This document shows, piece after piece, positions 41,943 to 54,184 of a stretch of DNA of 64,000 bases. Every line of letters begins with the position of its first letter. Position 1 is the stretch's first letter. Under the pieces are notes generated by a model that did not search any database, was not told the DNA's origin, and saw only the letters and a program-made list of their open reading frames with translations. The DNA is from Blepharisma stoltei (taxonomy: Eukaryota > Ciliophora > Heterotrichea > Heterotrichida > Blepharismidae): positions 248,001-312,000 of the forward strand of contig CAJZBQ010000006.1 in the NCBI GenBank assembly GCA_914767885.1, given 5' to 3'. A program made the translations under genes and the position numbers.

Positions 41943-43544
41943 TTACGATCCAGCTAACACTATTACCTCAAGGCATCTAATATCAAAAGTCGAGCTCCCA
42001 AGTACATCATTCCGATAAGTCTCGCACTGGTATGAAGAACATTTCATCAGATCTCCATCAATTGTTAATGCTGGCCCATGTCCTCCACCTCCAAATATCA
42101 TCATGTCCTTTTGTACATAACAGTATAATTCATTATTTCCTGTAGACTGAAAAAACTTCTTAACTGGACTAAGGGAAAATACAAATGACTCTCCACTTCC
42201 AAAATAATCATTTTCCATATGAAATATGCAGTCCAAAAATGCTCCAACAACATAATTTTCCATTGAAGAAATAGCCAAAATTACTGGGACTTTTTGGTCA
42301 ATGTTTGAGCATTTCCCTAAAATCGCTGAAATTGATGAACCATCAGTTTTGCTTGAAAAAATTAATTTTGGAATAAATGTCTTATAAAAATCGGTCATAT
42401 TTGACCAAATTCAATAGAGGTCAGTGATGCTTAATATTGATGACTCCACAATTAGCGTTGACATAAAAATACTTGAATTTCGCTTTGGAATTGGCATCTC
42501 CAGGTAATTTGAATTTGTATTCAGGCAAGGAAACAACTTTGCCTGAGCAGCACATTGGAGTATTCCATCAATATCTAAAGTGTCACATTTCGATTTAACT
42601 AGGCTTTTGATATCCACTGCTTCTTCTGGTATCTCATCTTTTAAGAAATAAAAAATTGCATACACAACCCTCAAAAATGCTTTGGCTCCTCCTGATATAA
42701 AGTATAAAAATATCCTTAAAAGACTAGGTAACTTAAAATACCCAATAAAATTAGTAATATACATATCCCTGACGACACCTATTATATTTACATTGTTCAT
42801 GAAATGTGGCCTTAAAGTATAGATATTTTTCTTTAAAATTGCTTCGCAAAAAGTCATAAATCTCACTAATTCTTCTTCTGTCAACGTGAAATGCCATCTA
42901 TATTTTTCATCTTTTTCTCAAGAAGCTCGGATTATTTTTGAAACTATTGAGCAGGCTTCATGCTCTTTGAAATAGATAAGGAGTAATGATATAAAGCTTG
43001 ATATTTCTGGACAAAATTCTATAATATGCGAGCTTTCTATAACAAATAGTATGCGCTCTAGGGCAGTTTTACCTTCTGGAGTGACATAAAACTTTGGGAC
43101 TAGCTCAGATAAAGAATTTGAAGAAAACGTAGGGGGAGACTCAGGAGCTTTGAACTCACTGTTGTGGGAGTCAGTCTCAGGGTAAGCTTGAATTGAAGTG
43201 ATGTTGTAAACGGAGGCCTGATCTTTTATGTCTAAAAGCTTGATTAAAAGAGGACGGATAAGGCAATTAGGAATGCCTGCTCTTATATTGTTTTTTCATA
43301 ATTTGAGTAGCTCTACTTGGTATAATCTTTCAGAGTATGCGAATTCTCTGTTTAGTGACTTTCTTATTTTTTGGCAATTTTTACCAAGTTTGTCTTGGCT
43401 CTTTGCGTAATTAATGTTATTGTCTTCTTCAAAATATATAGAAGGCGTGCAAAATCCGTTTAGCATCCAGTTTTCTTTGTCTAGTATGAAAGACTGTGAA
43501 TTAGCTTTTTCTTTTTCATTGGCTTTATTGCAGCAATTTCCCAT
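41943..43544 (-). CDS. TBC plus TLDc domain protein (TBC1D24-like)
   Basis: 533 residues in one exon with four UGA-Trp codons. The N-terminus MGNCCNK is a textbook N-myristoylation (Gly2) plus palmitoylation site, implying membrane attachment. A TBC-like helical region follows (NNIRAGIPNCLIRPLLIKLL, then YFKEHEACSIVSKII). The last ~150 residues match a TLDc domain: KLIFSSKTDGSS, FGSGESFVFSL, DMMIFGGGGHGPALTIDGDL, then CLEVIVLAGS. TBC1D24-type proteins act in vesicle traffic and oxidative-stress protection, and bind V-ATPase through TLDc. Confidence 0.8.
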
Positions 43545-44125
43545 GATTTAAATATATATCACCAATTAGTATATAACTTCTAAATAAAATTTTTAAGTAG
43601 TAACAGCTAATAAAATTGATCTTTTAACAGTCTCGTTATTTTTTTATAGAGACCCTAACGATTCTTAATAGAAAAATCATTAATATTTTATTTAAGCATC
43701 TAAAAGTCTTTAGCAATTAGAGCAGTAAATTAACCTTTTACGCTAACTTCGTAAACTATCTCAATTATAATTTTTTTGTGTTGTTGTCTGCATTAGCTGC
43801 ATTGCCTTATTTTGCAATATTGATAGATAAACAAATCCAATGGTTACCTGACGCAAATGGTATTGATATGGTGGCATAAAGTTATAAAACTAATTTAAGT
43901 TTAAAATATGATTAATTCTCCCCACTTAAGTAATAATAATTTTTTTTCGCAAATGGAATGGAGCTACAAGCTTGCAATTATTAAGATTAAAAGTGCAGAT
44001 TTTTCTGACGACACATTTGACCTTTTTATATTTTTTATTTATTTACAAATAGTCAGTGCACAATAATTACTTATGAGTACTGCTGCAGATTAGGCTCTTA
44101 AAAGTAAATATTTTTAAAATTAAAT
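43545..44125. other. AT-rich spacer
   Basis: About 580 bp between two minus-strand genes. No feature was recognised. Confidence 0.5.
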
Positions 44126-44701
44126 TTATTCTTTTCTCTTCATGTCGTCAGTTAGATTTTCTTCTGGGGACTGAAAAGTATCATTATCAATCTCATCAAT
44201 TGTAGGGGCAATTGTGTATTCATCAGATTTAACCATATTTGGTATCAAAAATAAAATTCTCCCGAATTCCGGGCATAGTTTTATTACTTTAATCTGCCTT
44301 AGCCTCCTCATATTTTTTTCCTTGCTCATATATTTGCTTTTGGACATTTCAAATATTTTGTTGTAATATTCATTATCAAGAGCAGCTATTACTTTTATAA
44401 TAAAATCTTTGTCAACAGGAGTTTCTGGCATATATTTATTGATAATTTCGTGAGATAAACAGTATTTTTGCATTCTTTCTCGGGATAAACTTATTTTATC
44501 TGAAGATAAGCATGACTTAACGTCTGAAAGAGACAATGCAAGCTTTTCACCTGACATAAGCTTGTAAAGATAGTCTAGGCTTATTATTTTGTAGTCTGGA
44601 AGTAAAAAATGCTGCCTGCCTTTAAAATAATCATAGAGAGTTTTTCTGCTGCCAAGAATCCTGGAGAGTTCTTTGATAGTGTGGTCTTTGGATTCCATCA
44701 C
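44126..44701 (-). CDS. Hypothetical protein
   Basis: 191 residues, uninterrupted. It begins MMESKDHTIKELSRILGSRK, resembling a short helix-turn-helix-like start, and is helical throughout with an acidic C-terminal tail. No domain could be assigned. Confidence 0.55.
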   Translation of the reverse strand: MMESKDHTIKELSRILGSRKTLYDYFKGRQHFLLPDYKIISLDYLYKLMSGEKLALSLSDVKSCLSSDKISLSRERMQKYCLSHEIINKYMPETPVDKDFIIKVIAALDNEYYNKIFEMSKSKYMSKEKNMRRLRQIKVIKLCPEFGRILFLIPNMVKSDEYTIAPTIDEIDNDTFQSPEENLTDDMKRKE

Positions 44702-45829
44702 AAAAAATTATAATATGCTTGCATTTATTTAATCATAACCCCCATACATTTTTTCATTAGTGGCTTGTTATATTTAAGCTGGTCTCTTTCTTTTTGCTGG
44801 CATATTAAAACTTGGAAAATAAATATTTCTACAGGTAAATTCATTTTATAGATCTCTGAGGCAAGTAAAAATTTTTGCCAATTCACCAAAGGGGAGAATT
44901 AAATTGCATTTCAAGTAGAGTGCTCAAAAGGTCTGAATACGCTTCTGTATAGATTTGGTATAATAAAAAGATAAATCAACACCGATTACTGACTTTTGCT
45001 TTTACAAAATTTGTTTGAGGGTGAGATTAATTGCTACTATTGATTGTTATGGGTATGTTTCAATAAATCATAATCCAAATATTCTAAGAATTATGCTAGG
45101 CATTTGATTATCTCTTTGCAGCGATTTATAGCTCAACCTTGAATTTATGTGTCCCATTCCAACTATTAATTAAAATACTGATCAGTGTAGAAATATGTTA
45201 GACAATCAATTTGAAAGAAAAACTCATTAAATATTAAAATAAATGTATTATCTATCATACAATAGATATTAAAATGCTTGTAAATTACTTACTTCAGATT
45301 AATTGAAAGAAAACTCAGGATTGATTACGTATAGACATAATAAATAAAACAGCTACTTTCGGAGTAAATTTTCTTCGGGAACTCTTATTACAAATTTTAT
45401 TATTAGAAGATTTGTTTTATGGTGTTCTTTATCCACATATGCCAATCAAGGCTTATCCCATATGCAAAAAGTTTAAGCCCTTAGCTCTAGAAGGTATAGA
45501 GTTCAACTTCTTGGCAATCACGAGTAAATGGAGTACTCACAAAATTCAAGCTTAGGTGAGTAGCACAAATTAGGAAAGACTGTTGCCATTAGTTGTGCTA
45601 AAAGGGTGGGTATGCTTTAATCATCCTGAAGAAGATGACATGATAAAACTAAATTATTAGTGTAATGTATTCCTTACAGGCACAATAGAGAAATATTGGA
45701 AAGCTTTCATAAGCAAATAATAAATCACTAGCTTGCTTTTATTCAATAAGAGTCTTCTATAGTTATTAAATTTAGAGAAATAGCTATTCTTATCGTTATA
45801 TCATTATATACTTAATTTCTAATTAGAAT

Positions 45830-46090
45830 TCTGGTCGGTATACCAATCAGAGCGGTCAAGCTCACTAGAAGACGCATCAGATACTTATGGACTTGCTTAC
45901 GATTCCCATTTTCCAGGGCTCTCCTATCCGATTGTCACCGGTAGCATAGAGCAGCCTATGCCGAGGGAGTACATAGATTTGGTATTTGCTCGCACTTGTC
46001 CATCTCAGCGTTCGTGATTCTGCTCTAGCTGCTTTGTCTTGACCCTCTCAGAAGACCCTTAGCTGGTGCTGTGGCAGGGAAAAGCCCTTT
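45830..46090. repeat. GC-rich block, probable retroposon fragment
   Basis: The composition contrasts sharply with the AT-rich surroundings. It contains ACCAATCAGAGCGGTCAAGC and GCTGGTGCTGTGGCAGGG-type sequences, but no target duplication was found. Unclassified. Confidence 0.35.
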
Positions 46091-46171
46091 AGTGAAGAAA
46101 AGCTTAGAAGTAGCTATCAAGTCCTTCTCAGAAACAACAAAGTAAATTAAGGGTAAAAGAATTGGTGTCAA

Positions 46172-46434
46172 ACAGAACCCTCTTGAGTGAATAAAAAGTT
46201 TGTTCGCTAGCGGGAGAGGGGTTAATTTTTTTAAATTAATATATGGATTTTAAAGTAAATTTTTATTGTTGGAAATTTAAAAAAATCCAAATTCAGGGGT
46301 GCGAATTTTTAATTTGTAAATTTCTATTTTAAAACAAATTTAAAATTAAAAAGAGAATTAATAAGAGATTTATTATACTTATCACTTATATATCGAAAAA
46401 CTTTTTGTTCTCTTACAGAGAGGAGGCGGGAGTA
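46172..46434 (-). mobile_element. Family A MITE, reverse orientation
   Basis: The right end, read inward, is CTCCCGCCTCCTCTCTGTAA then GAGAACAAAAAG, followed by CGATATATAAGTGATAAGTA and other family A core sequence. The far end has the typical pair: CCCCTCTCCCGCTAGCGAAC adjacent to its inverted CCCTCTTGAGTGAATAAAAA. A TA lies at 46433-46434; the other border is unclear. No gene is interrupted. Confidence 0.75.
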
Positions 46435-46516
46435 AGTTTCTTCTCTTCAGAAGTAGGCTAAATTTATGTAAAGTGATAATTGAAGTAAACATAAGTCATT
46501 CAGTTTTATAATTATC

Positions 46517-47000
46517 TTACATTTACACGCCAACACTCATCTCACAGCCTTCAAAATCTTGCTTCTACCAGACATTGGCACGCTCCCTGATAGTAGGAAA
46601 GTTTGGGTTACCGTGCCGTAAGGGGCTTGGCTTCTGGAGTCGAAAAAAAAATTGTCTGTCACCTGTCGGCCAAGATGAAAATTTGTAGTGCAGATGCAAC
46701 CCCTGGTATCGAGCTGGACAACGTTCTAAATCGATCAGGAGGGATCTTACTGGTAGTGCTGGGACACCCTTTCCATCTCTGAGCTCCACCTTCCTCAGAG
46801 ATAAAACCTTGACCTATAAGTGAATTTGCGGTCCGCCAACTCGGACACTGTGCTCCACTAAACCAAGTAAAGCCTGCTTGATACACATACCGAGCGTCAA
46901 ATCTCCCTTCCACAAGGTCTCTGGGTCCATCAGGTTGCAATTTTTAGGAGGTTTTATTAGCTCGCCACGCCATTTTTATATATTTAGACTTATAATTATC
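46517..47000 (-). mobile_element. Retroposon (ATGGCG-head family), 484 bp
   Basis: The 11-bp duplication TTATAATTATC lies at 46506-46516 and 46990-47000. On the minus strand the head is TATATAAAAATGGCGTGGCG. Internal blocks (GAAGCAAGATTTTGAAGG; TTGGTTTAGTGGAGC-like) correspond to ones in the 60.4-kb copy. It lies immediately upstream of the start codon at 47009. Confidence 0.8.
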
Positions 47001-47008
47001 ACTTTAGC

Positions 47009-47994
47009 ATGATAAATGGGTATGATATTCCTCAGACAAATGATTTTAAAATCTCCATCGAAAATGAAGAAATTAAAGAAAATGCCTATAGTTCTAAAAT
47101 TATATCTAACTCTGCCCTTTGAATTGAAACAAAGTATTGGTAAAATTTCCTATTTTCGAGCATTAGCACACTTTATATTGGAACAAGTTTTTATATCACC
47201 CTTTGACCTAATTTTATATAAAGTGAAAATAGAATACTATTTACACAGTTTGCATACTAAATTGAATAATTTTTGAATTAATCTTTATAAATCGAATTAA
47301 ATAAAAAAATTTTGCGTTTAATTTTTATCTTTTAAAAAAGAGTACTCCTTAAATTTGAGTAGAGTTTTTTGTTGCAATCTAAGAGTGGAGTAAGCTACAT
47401 AAATGTTTGAAGCGCTTGCAGTCAACAATGAAATTTGTTATGAAAGAAAATATCGAAGCAATTTCGGCAATCCAAAAACAGTGCGAATGCATCCTGAAGG
47501 ACATCGAATTCCTTCAAATAACTTTAAGAAAATGGATCAGCGCTTCAAAGCTGACAAACATAGACGACACATATCTGAATTTAGTCAAAAATTTTAAAAA
47601 TTCAATAAAATCACATCCTTTACCTTTGGATAAAGGTTTTTCAAGTTTTCTGGACTCCTGGTACTTCAATTATGATAAACAAAATTACGAAGAGCTTAAC
47701 AACATATTCAGCTCTTCAATTAATGCACCTTTTTCGCCAAGTTTAATACAAAAAGAAGAAATAAAAAAGATGGAAGAGGAAAAGGAGCCTAAAGAACCTA
47801 TAAAAGAAAAGAAAACAAAGAAATTGCACCAGAAGACTCCCAAATCAGAAATAAATGAATATGATGTTTTGATAGTTATGCGATATACCAAAGTTAGCAA
47901 GCTCCAAGCCATTGAAGCTCTTAAAGCTACAAAAGGAAACTTTACAAATGCTATTCTATACTTAACGACAGGAAAGATTCCATTAGATGATTAA
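47009..47994 (+). CDS. UBA-domain protein (NAC-alpha/HYPK-type UBA)
   Basis: 233 residues after removal of a 284-bp family B IES. The N-terminal 32 residues (MINGYDIPQTNDFKIS...) lie before the IES. Helices and a Lys/Glu-rich linker lead to a C-terminal UBA of the NAC-alpha type (VLIVMRYTKVSKLQAIEALK, then GNFTNAILYLTTG). In other eukaryotes such UBAs occur in ribosome-associated factors (NAC-alpha, HYPK). That role here is inferred from the UBA only. The ATG lies 8 bp after a retroposon duplication. Confidence 0.7.
47109..47392 (+). mobile_element. IES, MITE family B, 284 bp
   Basis: TA borders are at 47107-47108 and 47391-47392. The left end is ACTCTGCCCTTTGAATTGAA followed by ACAAAG. The right end, read inward, is CTCCACTCTTAGATTGCAAC followed by AAAA. 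A second left motif (CTTTATATTGGAACAAG) is about 60 bp inside. Removal joins SSKIIS to KLHKCLK. Confidence 0.85.
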
Positions 47995-48079
47995 ATAAAT
48001 TACTTATCATGATTTAATGCAAAAATGGTCGAATTATATAAATGATGAAACCTTTTAGCTTTTATAAGTATATAATAAA

Positions 48080-51000
48080 ATGTCTGAAGAAGACAGTGAC
48101 AGCAAGTTTAAAAAAGGCGACTATTCAGTTCACGTCTTCCTTGAGGATGGCAAAGGCATCTTACCACTAAATGACAGTGGAAAATCAGACCCTCTTATTA
48201 GCGTCAAAGTGTTTGACAAAGAAAAGTGCACTAAGGCATTAGACGATGTAGGGGCTGGAGCAATGGTCTACTGGGGAGAGCATTTTTACTTTGAGAAAGC
48301 AAACTGCCAATCTGCTGATATGGAGAGCCAGCGCTTGAAAATTGAGGTGAAGGACTCGAAGTTCTTTAGCAATTCTATCATTGGAAGTTATGAGATCGAC
48401 TTGTCATTCATTTATTCGCAGAAAAACCATGCCATTCTTCACAGATGGTTTGCTATTTGCAACCCGCACTCAGAAGATTTCAGCCTGATGCGTGGGTATT
48501 TAAAGCTAAGTATTTCAGTTCTCCACGAGTCAGATAAGCCTGTTGATCTTTGTGTGGCTGAATCTGCAGCAGCTAAGGAAGAATTAATGCTGCCTACCCA
48601 AATTAAATTAGAAACAACGCAACTTATAGTGCAGCTTCTTAAAGCTGATAACTTACCAATTATGGATGATGGAGGGACTTTAGATGCTTATTGTTTTAGT
48701 TTGGCATTATTAATTTATAAATTTTAAATAATTTCTGCAAAAGCTTTCCTTATTAATCCGCATTTATAAAAATATTAGATAATTTACTCCAAGAAATTTA
48801 TAATTACCATTTAGTTACATTTGGAACAGCAGAAAAAAAATCATCAATAAAAATTGCAGATAAAGCTACTATGTCAGCATACTGGTATGAAGAAGTTTAT
48901 GTCCCAGTAATTGTCCCTTGTGTTTCTTCAAGGTTAACTATTACAGTTTTAGATAGAGATACAGTCTCAAAAGACGATTTAGTAGGTAGCATGAGTTTTA
49001 GCTGGGATAAAATCCAGCAAGGGGTTTATAATGATTATTTCTGGGCAAATATTTATGGAGCTCCACCTAATGTCACTAACGAAGAGGCAGAAATTATGAA
49101 TAACTGTGATAACTTAGCATCCCATTGGAGAGGAAGAGTGCTTTTAAGAGCTTTTTCACAAAATACAAATAAAGCTGTCATGAAAGTGCAGCCAATTGAA
49201 GAACCAGGAATTAAAAAACTCGTCCAGCAAACCTATGAAATAGAAACTGATTATCATATTATGGCTCAGGTTTTCCACGCAGAATGTTTACCTACTAAAG
49301 ATTCAGCTTATTGGATTTCTATTAAATGGGCTGGCATTGAGCTGAAAACACAGTCTCCAAATGCTCAAAAAGGTGTCTGCAGGTGGAATGAAAATCTTAA
49401 GCGCAAAGCAACAGGGATTCCTTATAAAGCATTGCTGCCTGATATTTTCGTGTACTTGATGCAAGACAATAAGCCAATTTCGTTTGCCAGACTAAAGGCC
49501 AAGAACTACTCGGATCCAAATCCTAAAGAAAAATGGATAAGGCTCTACAGAGAAAAGGCAATTGGGAAGATCAAAAATGACTGGGAAGGAGGATTTGTGA
49601 AGCTTAGAATCTACCTTGGAGAAGCTGAAAACGAAGAAGTCGATCTTTCAAACTGGTCTAAGCTTGCCCCTCCTATGCCAGGAGCTCCAAAAATCCTTCT
49701 CTGCAACATTTTTCAATGCAAAGGTCTACCTCCTGCAGATTCAGACGGTCTAGCTGATCCTTATATCAAAATTTACTGTTCAGGCGAAGAGGCAAGCACA
49801 GATCCTAAAGCTAAACCAAAAACCTTGAATCCGATGTGGTATGAAACTCTGTCACTGAAGGTCGCTTTTCCATCTATAGAATCTGGCCCTCCAATTATAG
49901 TCCAAGTCTGGGATTATGACGCAGGATCTTCTGATGACTTTGTTGGGATGTGCGTTGTAGATCTAGCAGATGCAGGGGTAGACTGTGAAGTTTCCCCTAG
50001 GCCAAGGTGGTATAAACTTAATATGGGAAGAGAAGGAACTGAAGAAGGAGAAGTTCTTATGTCATTCAGTATTCATGACCCTGCAAGAGTTCCTAGATAT
50101 GCTATTAAACCAGCCTGTATGGAAGTAAATGTGGAAATCATCGCGTTAGGCCTAAGAGCGCTTAAGCCTGCATTAGGATGGATGCCAGTCAATAAAGCTT
50201 ATGTGAAGGTAAACTTAAACTCAATACAGATCCCAGGAGAAGATTTATTGATCCAAGAATTAGAAACGCAGCCATTTGAATCAGGGCCAAACCCAAATAT
50301 CAGCTCAGTTTTAAGTTTTACGTGCAAAATACCAATTGAGCCATTATACTGTCCAGTTTTAACTGTAATGTTTATGTAGTGTTATGTCCATGACTATATG
50401 TTGAGTGGGCTCTCTAAGCCTTTATTAGGAGCATTTTCTATTGATTTAAGCGAAGTTTTGGTGAAAAGAAGAGAATCAGTAAAAATGAAGCCAATAGCCC
50501 AAGAAGATGTTTCTGAAAATTTAGCAAGAGCTATGTCATCTCCAACCTTTCAGCCAGGACAAGCTGAAAAAATATTTGTGGCTACAGAGGAGGTGGCTGT
50601 ACAAGAAAGAGGTGATGTCGATCAAACTGCAGAGCCAGAACAAGACGAAAGCGCCCCATTATTAAGTGAAAATCAGCAAGAAGAAAACTCTTCTACTGTT
50701 AAGACAAAAACCTCGATTTTCCCTGAACAAAAAGCAGTTATAGTTCCTAAAAGATCATATACTACAAATCCATTAAGCCTTTCTGAAGCACAAAACGGAG
50801 ACATGCTTAAAATGCCGACTTTTAACTATGATCCAATTAAGAAAAGAGATATTGAGGCCAAATTTATAGACAATCATTATATTGGAGTTGGGTATAACAG
50901 GATTCCAGGTGACGGGAGAAAGCATTATAGATATTTATTAGATGAAGAACTGGAAAAATCAATTTTCTTCGGAGAAACTGCTTTAGATGTTTTCGATATT

Positions 51001-52332
51001 AAAAAAGGGCAGTCTAGAGGCTTGAATTCAGGAGATAGAGTAGATGCTAGTGGAGAAGAGTCAACAGTTAGGTCAGCAGGCAAGTTTAAAGGCTTAATTA
51101 GAATCCAAGGCGATATAAATTCACCTCCAAACGATGAGTTCGACAAGATCGCTAAATCCTTATTAGTAAAAACTGATGTTTTGGTCAGAGTTTATGTCCT
51201 TAACGCTTTTAATCTATCTCAAAAAGACTTAAACTCCCCTTCAGATCCATATATCAAAATATCTCTTGGAAAAAATGTCATAGATGACCGCAAGAATTAT
51301 ATCCACGACAACTCAAATCCAGATTTTAATCGCTCTTATGAGCTAAATGCAACCTTACCTGGGGATTCTCTTCTTAAAATCAAAGTTTATGACTATGATG
51401 ATTTTGCACCTGACGAAAAAATTGGTTCAACTGAAATTGACTTAGAAGATAGATTTTATTCAAGCACATGGAACAGTATTCCACAGAAGCCAGTTGAAAC
51501 TAGACCTCTTTATATCAAATCCTGTAGGAGTCCTCAAGGTTTCATCAGACTTTGGGTCGAAACTCATCCTTTATATCGCCCAGCGCCTGTTTGGGATTTA
51601 ACTCCTAAGCCAGAATCCATCTTCGAAACCAGACTTATCATATGGAAAAGTGAAGGTGTCCCTAACGCAGACCCTGAAGGAGTCAGCGACCTCTATGTCC
51701 GAGCCTGGGTCAACAATCTAGAACCAAAAGAAACTGACACCCACTACCGCTGCCAAAGAGGTGCAGGTTCATGAAACTGGAGAATGAAATTCCGCATCCC
51801 TGTCCACGAAAAAATGCAAAGTGCTGTAAATCTGCAGCTATGGGACAGAGACTTTTTCTCTGCAAACGATATCATTGGTGACGCCTCATTTGATTTCAAA
51901 GATTTAGCACTTGAAGCTTGGGATAGCGGATTAAGGACAAAGATGCTTGGAAAAGCTGAAGGAGCCCAAGACAGATTGATGAGAAGAGAAAGCGAAAAAT
52001 TCTGGGTCGATTTTAAGAAAAGAGAAAAAGACGGGACAGAGATTAAAGCTGGAAAAGTCCTTATTTCATTTGAGCTAGTCCCTGAAGCTAAAGCTGATGC
52101 TTGCAAGGTCGGAGAAGGTAGAGAAGAGCCTAATATAGATCCACCACTTCCAGCACCTGAAGGGAGAATGCAGTTTTCGCTTAATCCTATTAAAATGTTG
52201 AACCAGATGTGTGGACCTGAAGTAAGGATGAAAATTTACTGCTGGGTCTGTTCAGCACTATGCTGCATGCTTTTGATTTTCATGTTCCCTATGCTGCTTT
52301 CAAATACTATTACAAGCATTATCTTTGGGTAG
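48080..52332 (+). CDS. Ferlin: multi-C2-domain, tail-anchored membrane protein
   Basis: About 1,370 residues. At least five C2 domains can be seen: residues ~8-150; ~175-300 (DNLPIMDDGG, then LTITVLDRDTVSKDD); ~485-600 (CKGLPPADSDGLADPYIKIY with its DYDAGSSDDF); ~915-1040 (NLSQKDLNSPSDPYIKIS, then VYDYDDFAPDEKIG); and one near 1130 (GVPNADPEGVSDLYVRAW, then LWDRDFFSANDIIG). Asp residues in C2C, C2D/E suggest calcium binding. The C-terminus has a single TM (WVCSALCCMLLIFMFPMLL). Ferlins mediate calcium-triggered membrane fusion and repair. One 15-nt intron and one short IES were detected. Confidence 0.85.
48692..48813. other. Short IES in the ferlin gene, borders approximate
   Basis: The reading DAYC must continue into VTFGTAEKKS. 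The 7-mer TTTAGTT occurs at 48695-48701 and 48810-48816 (115 bp apart), but deletion between them misses the frame by one base. It could be rescued by a one-base error in the A8 run at 48831-48838. Between the copies there are stops in all likely frames. Confidence 0.5.
50365..50379 (+). other. 15-nt intron
   Basis: GTAATGTTTATGTAG in the ferlin gene. It removes an in-frame TAG and joins CPVLT to CYVHDYML. Confidence 0.85.
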
Positions 52333-52398
52333 GAATAAGTTAATTTACTAATAAAAAACCTCCAAAATAAATTCTCCTTATTTAATAAAATACACGTA

Positions 52399-53901
52399 AT
52401 GAAAACCTTTGGCTTCTTTATCCTGGTTTTCACTGCACAGTGTATGGCTTACACAAAGGAAATGAATGTATATCAATTAGAAGGAGAAGCAATAAGCGAG
52501 TTTCAATACGAATTCCGAGACCAATTAAGAATTTTTTGCTTCTATAGTCCATATGCAGTTGACACAAAAGAATTTCTGCCAAAGTACAAAAATGCAGCAG
52601 CTACTTTGAAGCTCAATGAAGCTCCTATCACGTTAGCTATGATTGATATATCTCGGCCTGGAAATAAAGATTTCTCTTTGAAGCATGATGTTTTGGGATA
52701 TCCTGCTGTTGTTTATTATCTGTCAGGATTGACTGAGCCGAGACTTTATTTAGGCAAAAAAGAAACCAATGCTATGATAAGCGAATTCCAGGAAATGGTT
52801 TTTGATTTCCATGATTTTAGCACTGAAGAAGAGTTCAATAGCTACATGACCACTCACCGACAAGTTCAAGGCCTTGTACTAGGAGTTTTCCAAGATTATT
52901 CAGGAAAAAGTTATGATCTATTTTACGATTTTGCTCAAAAAAATAGTGACGCTTACAAATTTGGCAGAGTCAAAGGAGAAAAATGGGCTGAGAAGTTCGG
53001 ATTAGAAAAAGAAGGAGTTGCAGTAATAAGACCTACCCTTTTATTGACAAGTTATGATACCCCATTCAAATCAGCGTCCAAGTTTTCTAGTAAAAGCGAC
53101 TTTGAAAATTTCATTAAAACAGAAATTCATCCAAATATATCATGGGTGACACAGAGAAATAAGGATGAATTTTTCAATGGGCCGACTCCTTTGGTCGCTT
53201 TATATTTTAATGCTGATCCGAAAATGTATTCTTCACAAATCAAATATTACATTAACAGATACGCAGATGCAGTAAACCAATATTTTTCTACTAATAAATT
53301 CAAGTTTGTGATTGTTGATAGAGAGAGCTTTATTGAAAAACTTGAGGCTGATTTTTTGAACACAGACAAAATTGTCCTTGTTTTATATAGAGAAGAAAAA
53401 AAATACGTACTTCGCCAATCACAACTCTTAACAAATGATAACAAATTTTTAGGTCCTGCTATTAAAGAATTTCTTGAGGGTTGGGAAAAAGGAAAAGTTA
53501 AAAAATATGTACGAAGTCAGCCTGTACCCAGCAAGAAGATAGAAAATAGAGTAAGGGTCGTTGTTGGTGACACTTTTGAAGATGAAGTGCAAAATTCTAA
53601 TAAAAATCAGCTAGTTTATATATACTCCACTAGTAATCCGAAATCAGTTGAGGTCATTAAAACTATTGAAGAAGTTGCTGAGTATTTCAAGCAAGAACCT
53701 CAGTTTGAAATCGTGAAAATTGATGGCAGCTTGAACGAACTTCCGTTTATGTTTGATGTGAGCTATTATCCGACCATGTACTTTTCGCCTAAAAAGCGAA
53801 AAGACATTCCAGTCCGCTATTCAGGATATGATTACTCAAAACAAAAAATAATTGAGTTCATCAATCCTGAAGAAAAGAAAAAGAAGAAGGAAGACCTTTA
53901 A
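52399..53901 (+). CDS. Non-catalytic protein disulfide isomerase-like protein, ER-retained
   Basis: 500 residues, uninterrupted. There is an N-terminal signal peptide (MKTFGFFILVFTAQCMA) and a C-terminal KEDL, a KDEL-type ER-retention signal after a Lys run. The overall plan matches PDI (a-b-b'-a'). In the first thioredoxin fold the CGHC site is replaced (FYSPYAVDTKEF), and in the last one too (YIYSTSNPKSVEV, then VSYYPTMYFSPK). It retains the cis-Pro but lacks CxxC, so it likely acts as a chaperone or assembly subunit rather than an oxidoreductase. Confidence 0.8.
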   Translation: MKTFGFFILVFTAQCMAYTKEMNVYQLEGEAISEFQYEFRDQLRIFCFYSPYAVDTKEFLPKYKNAAATLKLNEAPITLAMIDISRPGNKDFSLKHDVLGYPAVVYYLSGLTEPRLYLGKKETNAMISEFQEMVFDFHDFSTEEEFNSYMTTHRQVQGLVLGVFQDYSGKSYDLFYDFAQKNSDAYKFGRVKGEKWAEKFGLEKEGVAVIRPTLLLTSYDTPFKSASKFSSKSDFENFIKTEIHPNISWVTQRNKDEFFNGPTPLVALYFNADPKMYSSQIKYYINRYADAVNQYFSTNKFKFVIVDRESFIEKLEADFLNTDKIVLVLYREEKKYVLRQSQLLTNDNKFLGPAIKEFLEGWEKGKVKKYVRSQPVPSKKIENRVRVVVGDTFEDEVQNSNKNQLVYIYSTSNPKSVEVIKTIEEVAEYFKQEPQFEIVKIDGSLNELPFMFDVSYYPTMYFSPKKRKDIPVRYSGYDYSKQKIIEFINPEEKKKKKEDL

Positions 53902-54184
53902 TCTTTAATAACTATTGCTCTTTGGAAATTTTATTTAAAATAAAGAATGCTAAAGCTGTTCTTACAGCCAAAATCATGAAAATAAAAATTAGAATAAGTT
54001 TAGAATTATTTTGCTTTATCTTTAATTTAGTGATTTTGACTATGATAGAAAAATAAATATTAGGATATGGCATTTATCTTGATATCATTGCTTATATTCA
54101 TAGTAGAGTTATATATACTATTAAGGCCATTAATGAATTTTTACATCATTACAAATAACTAAAAAAAATAATATAAAATCGAGT

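Larger units (their letters stand above)
44702..47008. other. Repeat-rich intergenic region
   Basis: The longest gene-free stretch. It holds an unclassified GC-richer block at about 45,830-46,090, a reversed family A element (46172-46434) and an ATGGCG-head retroposon (46517-47000). 44702-45830 shows nothing supportable. Confidence 0.5.

Noticed and set aside
46565-46940. Minus-strand frames of about 74-93 codons in the 46.5-kb repeat
   Set aside because: Retroposon sequence; similar frames occur in the 60.4-kb copy in different phase.
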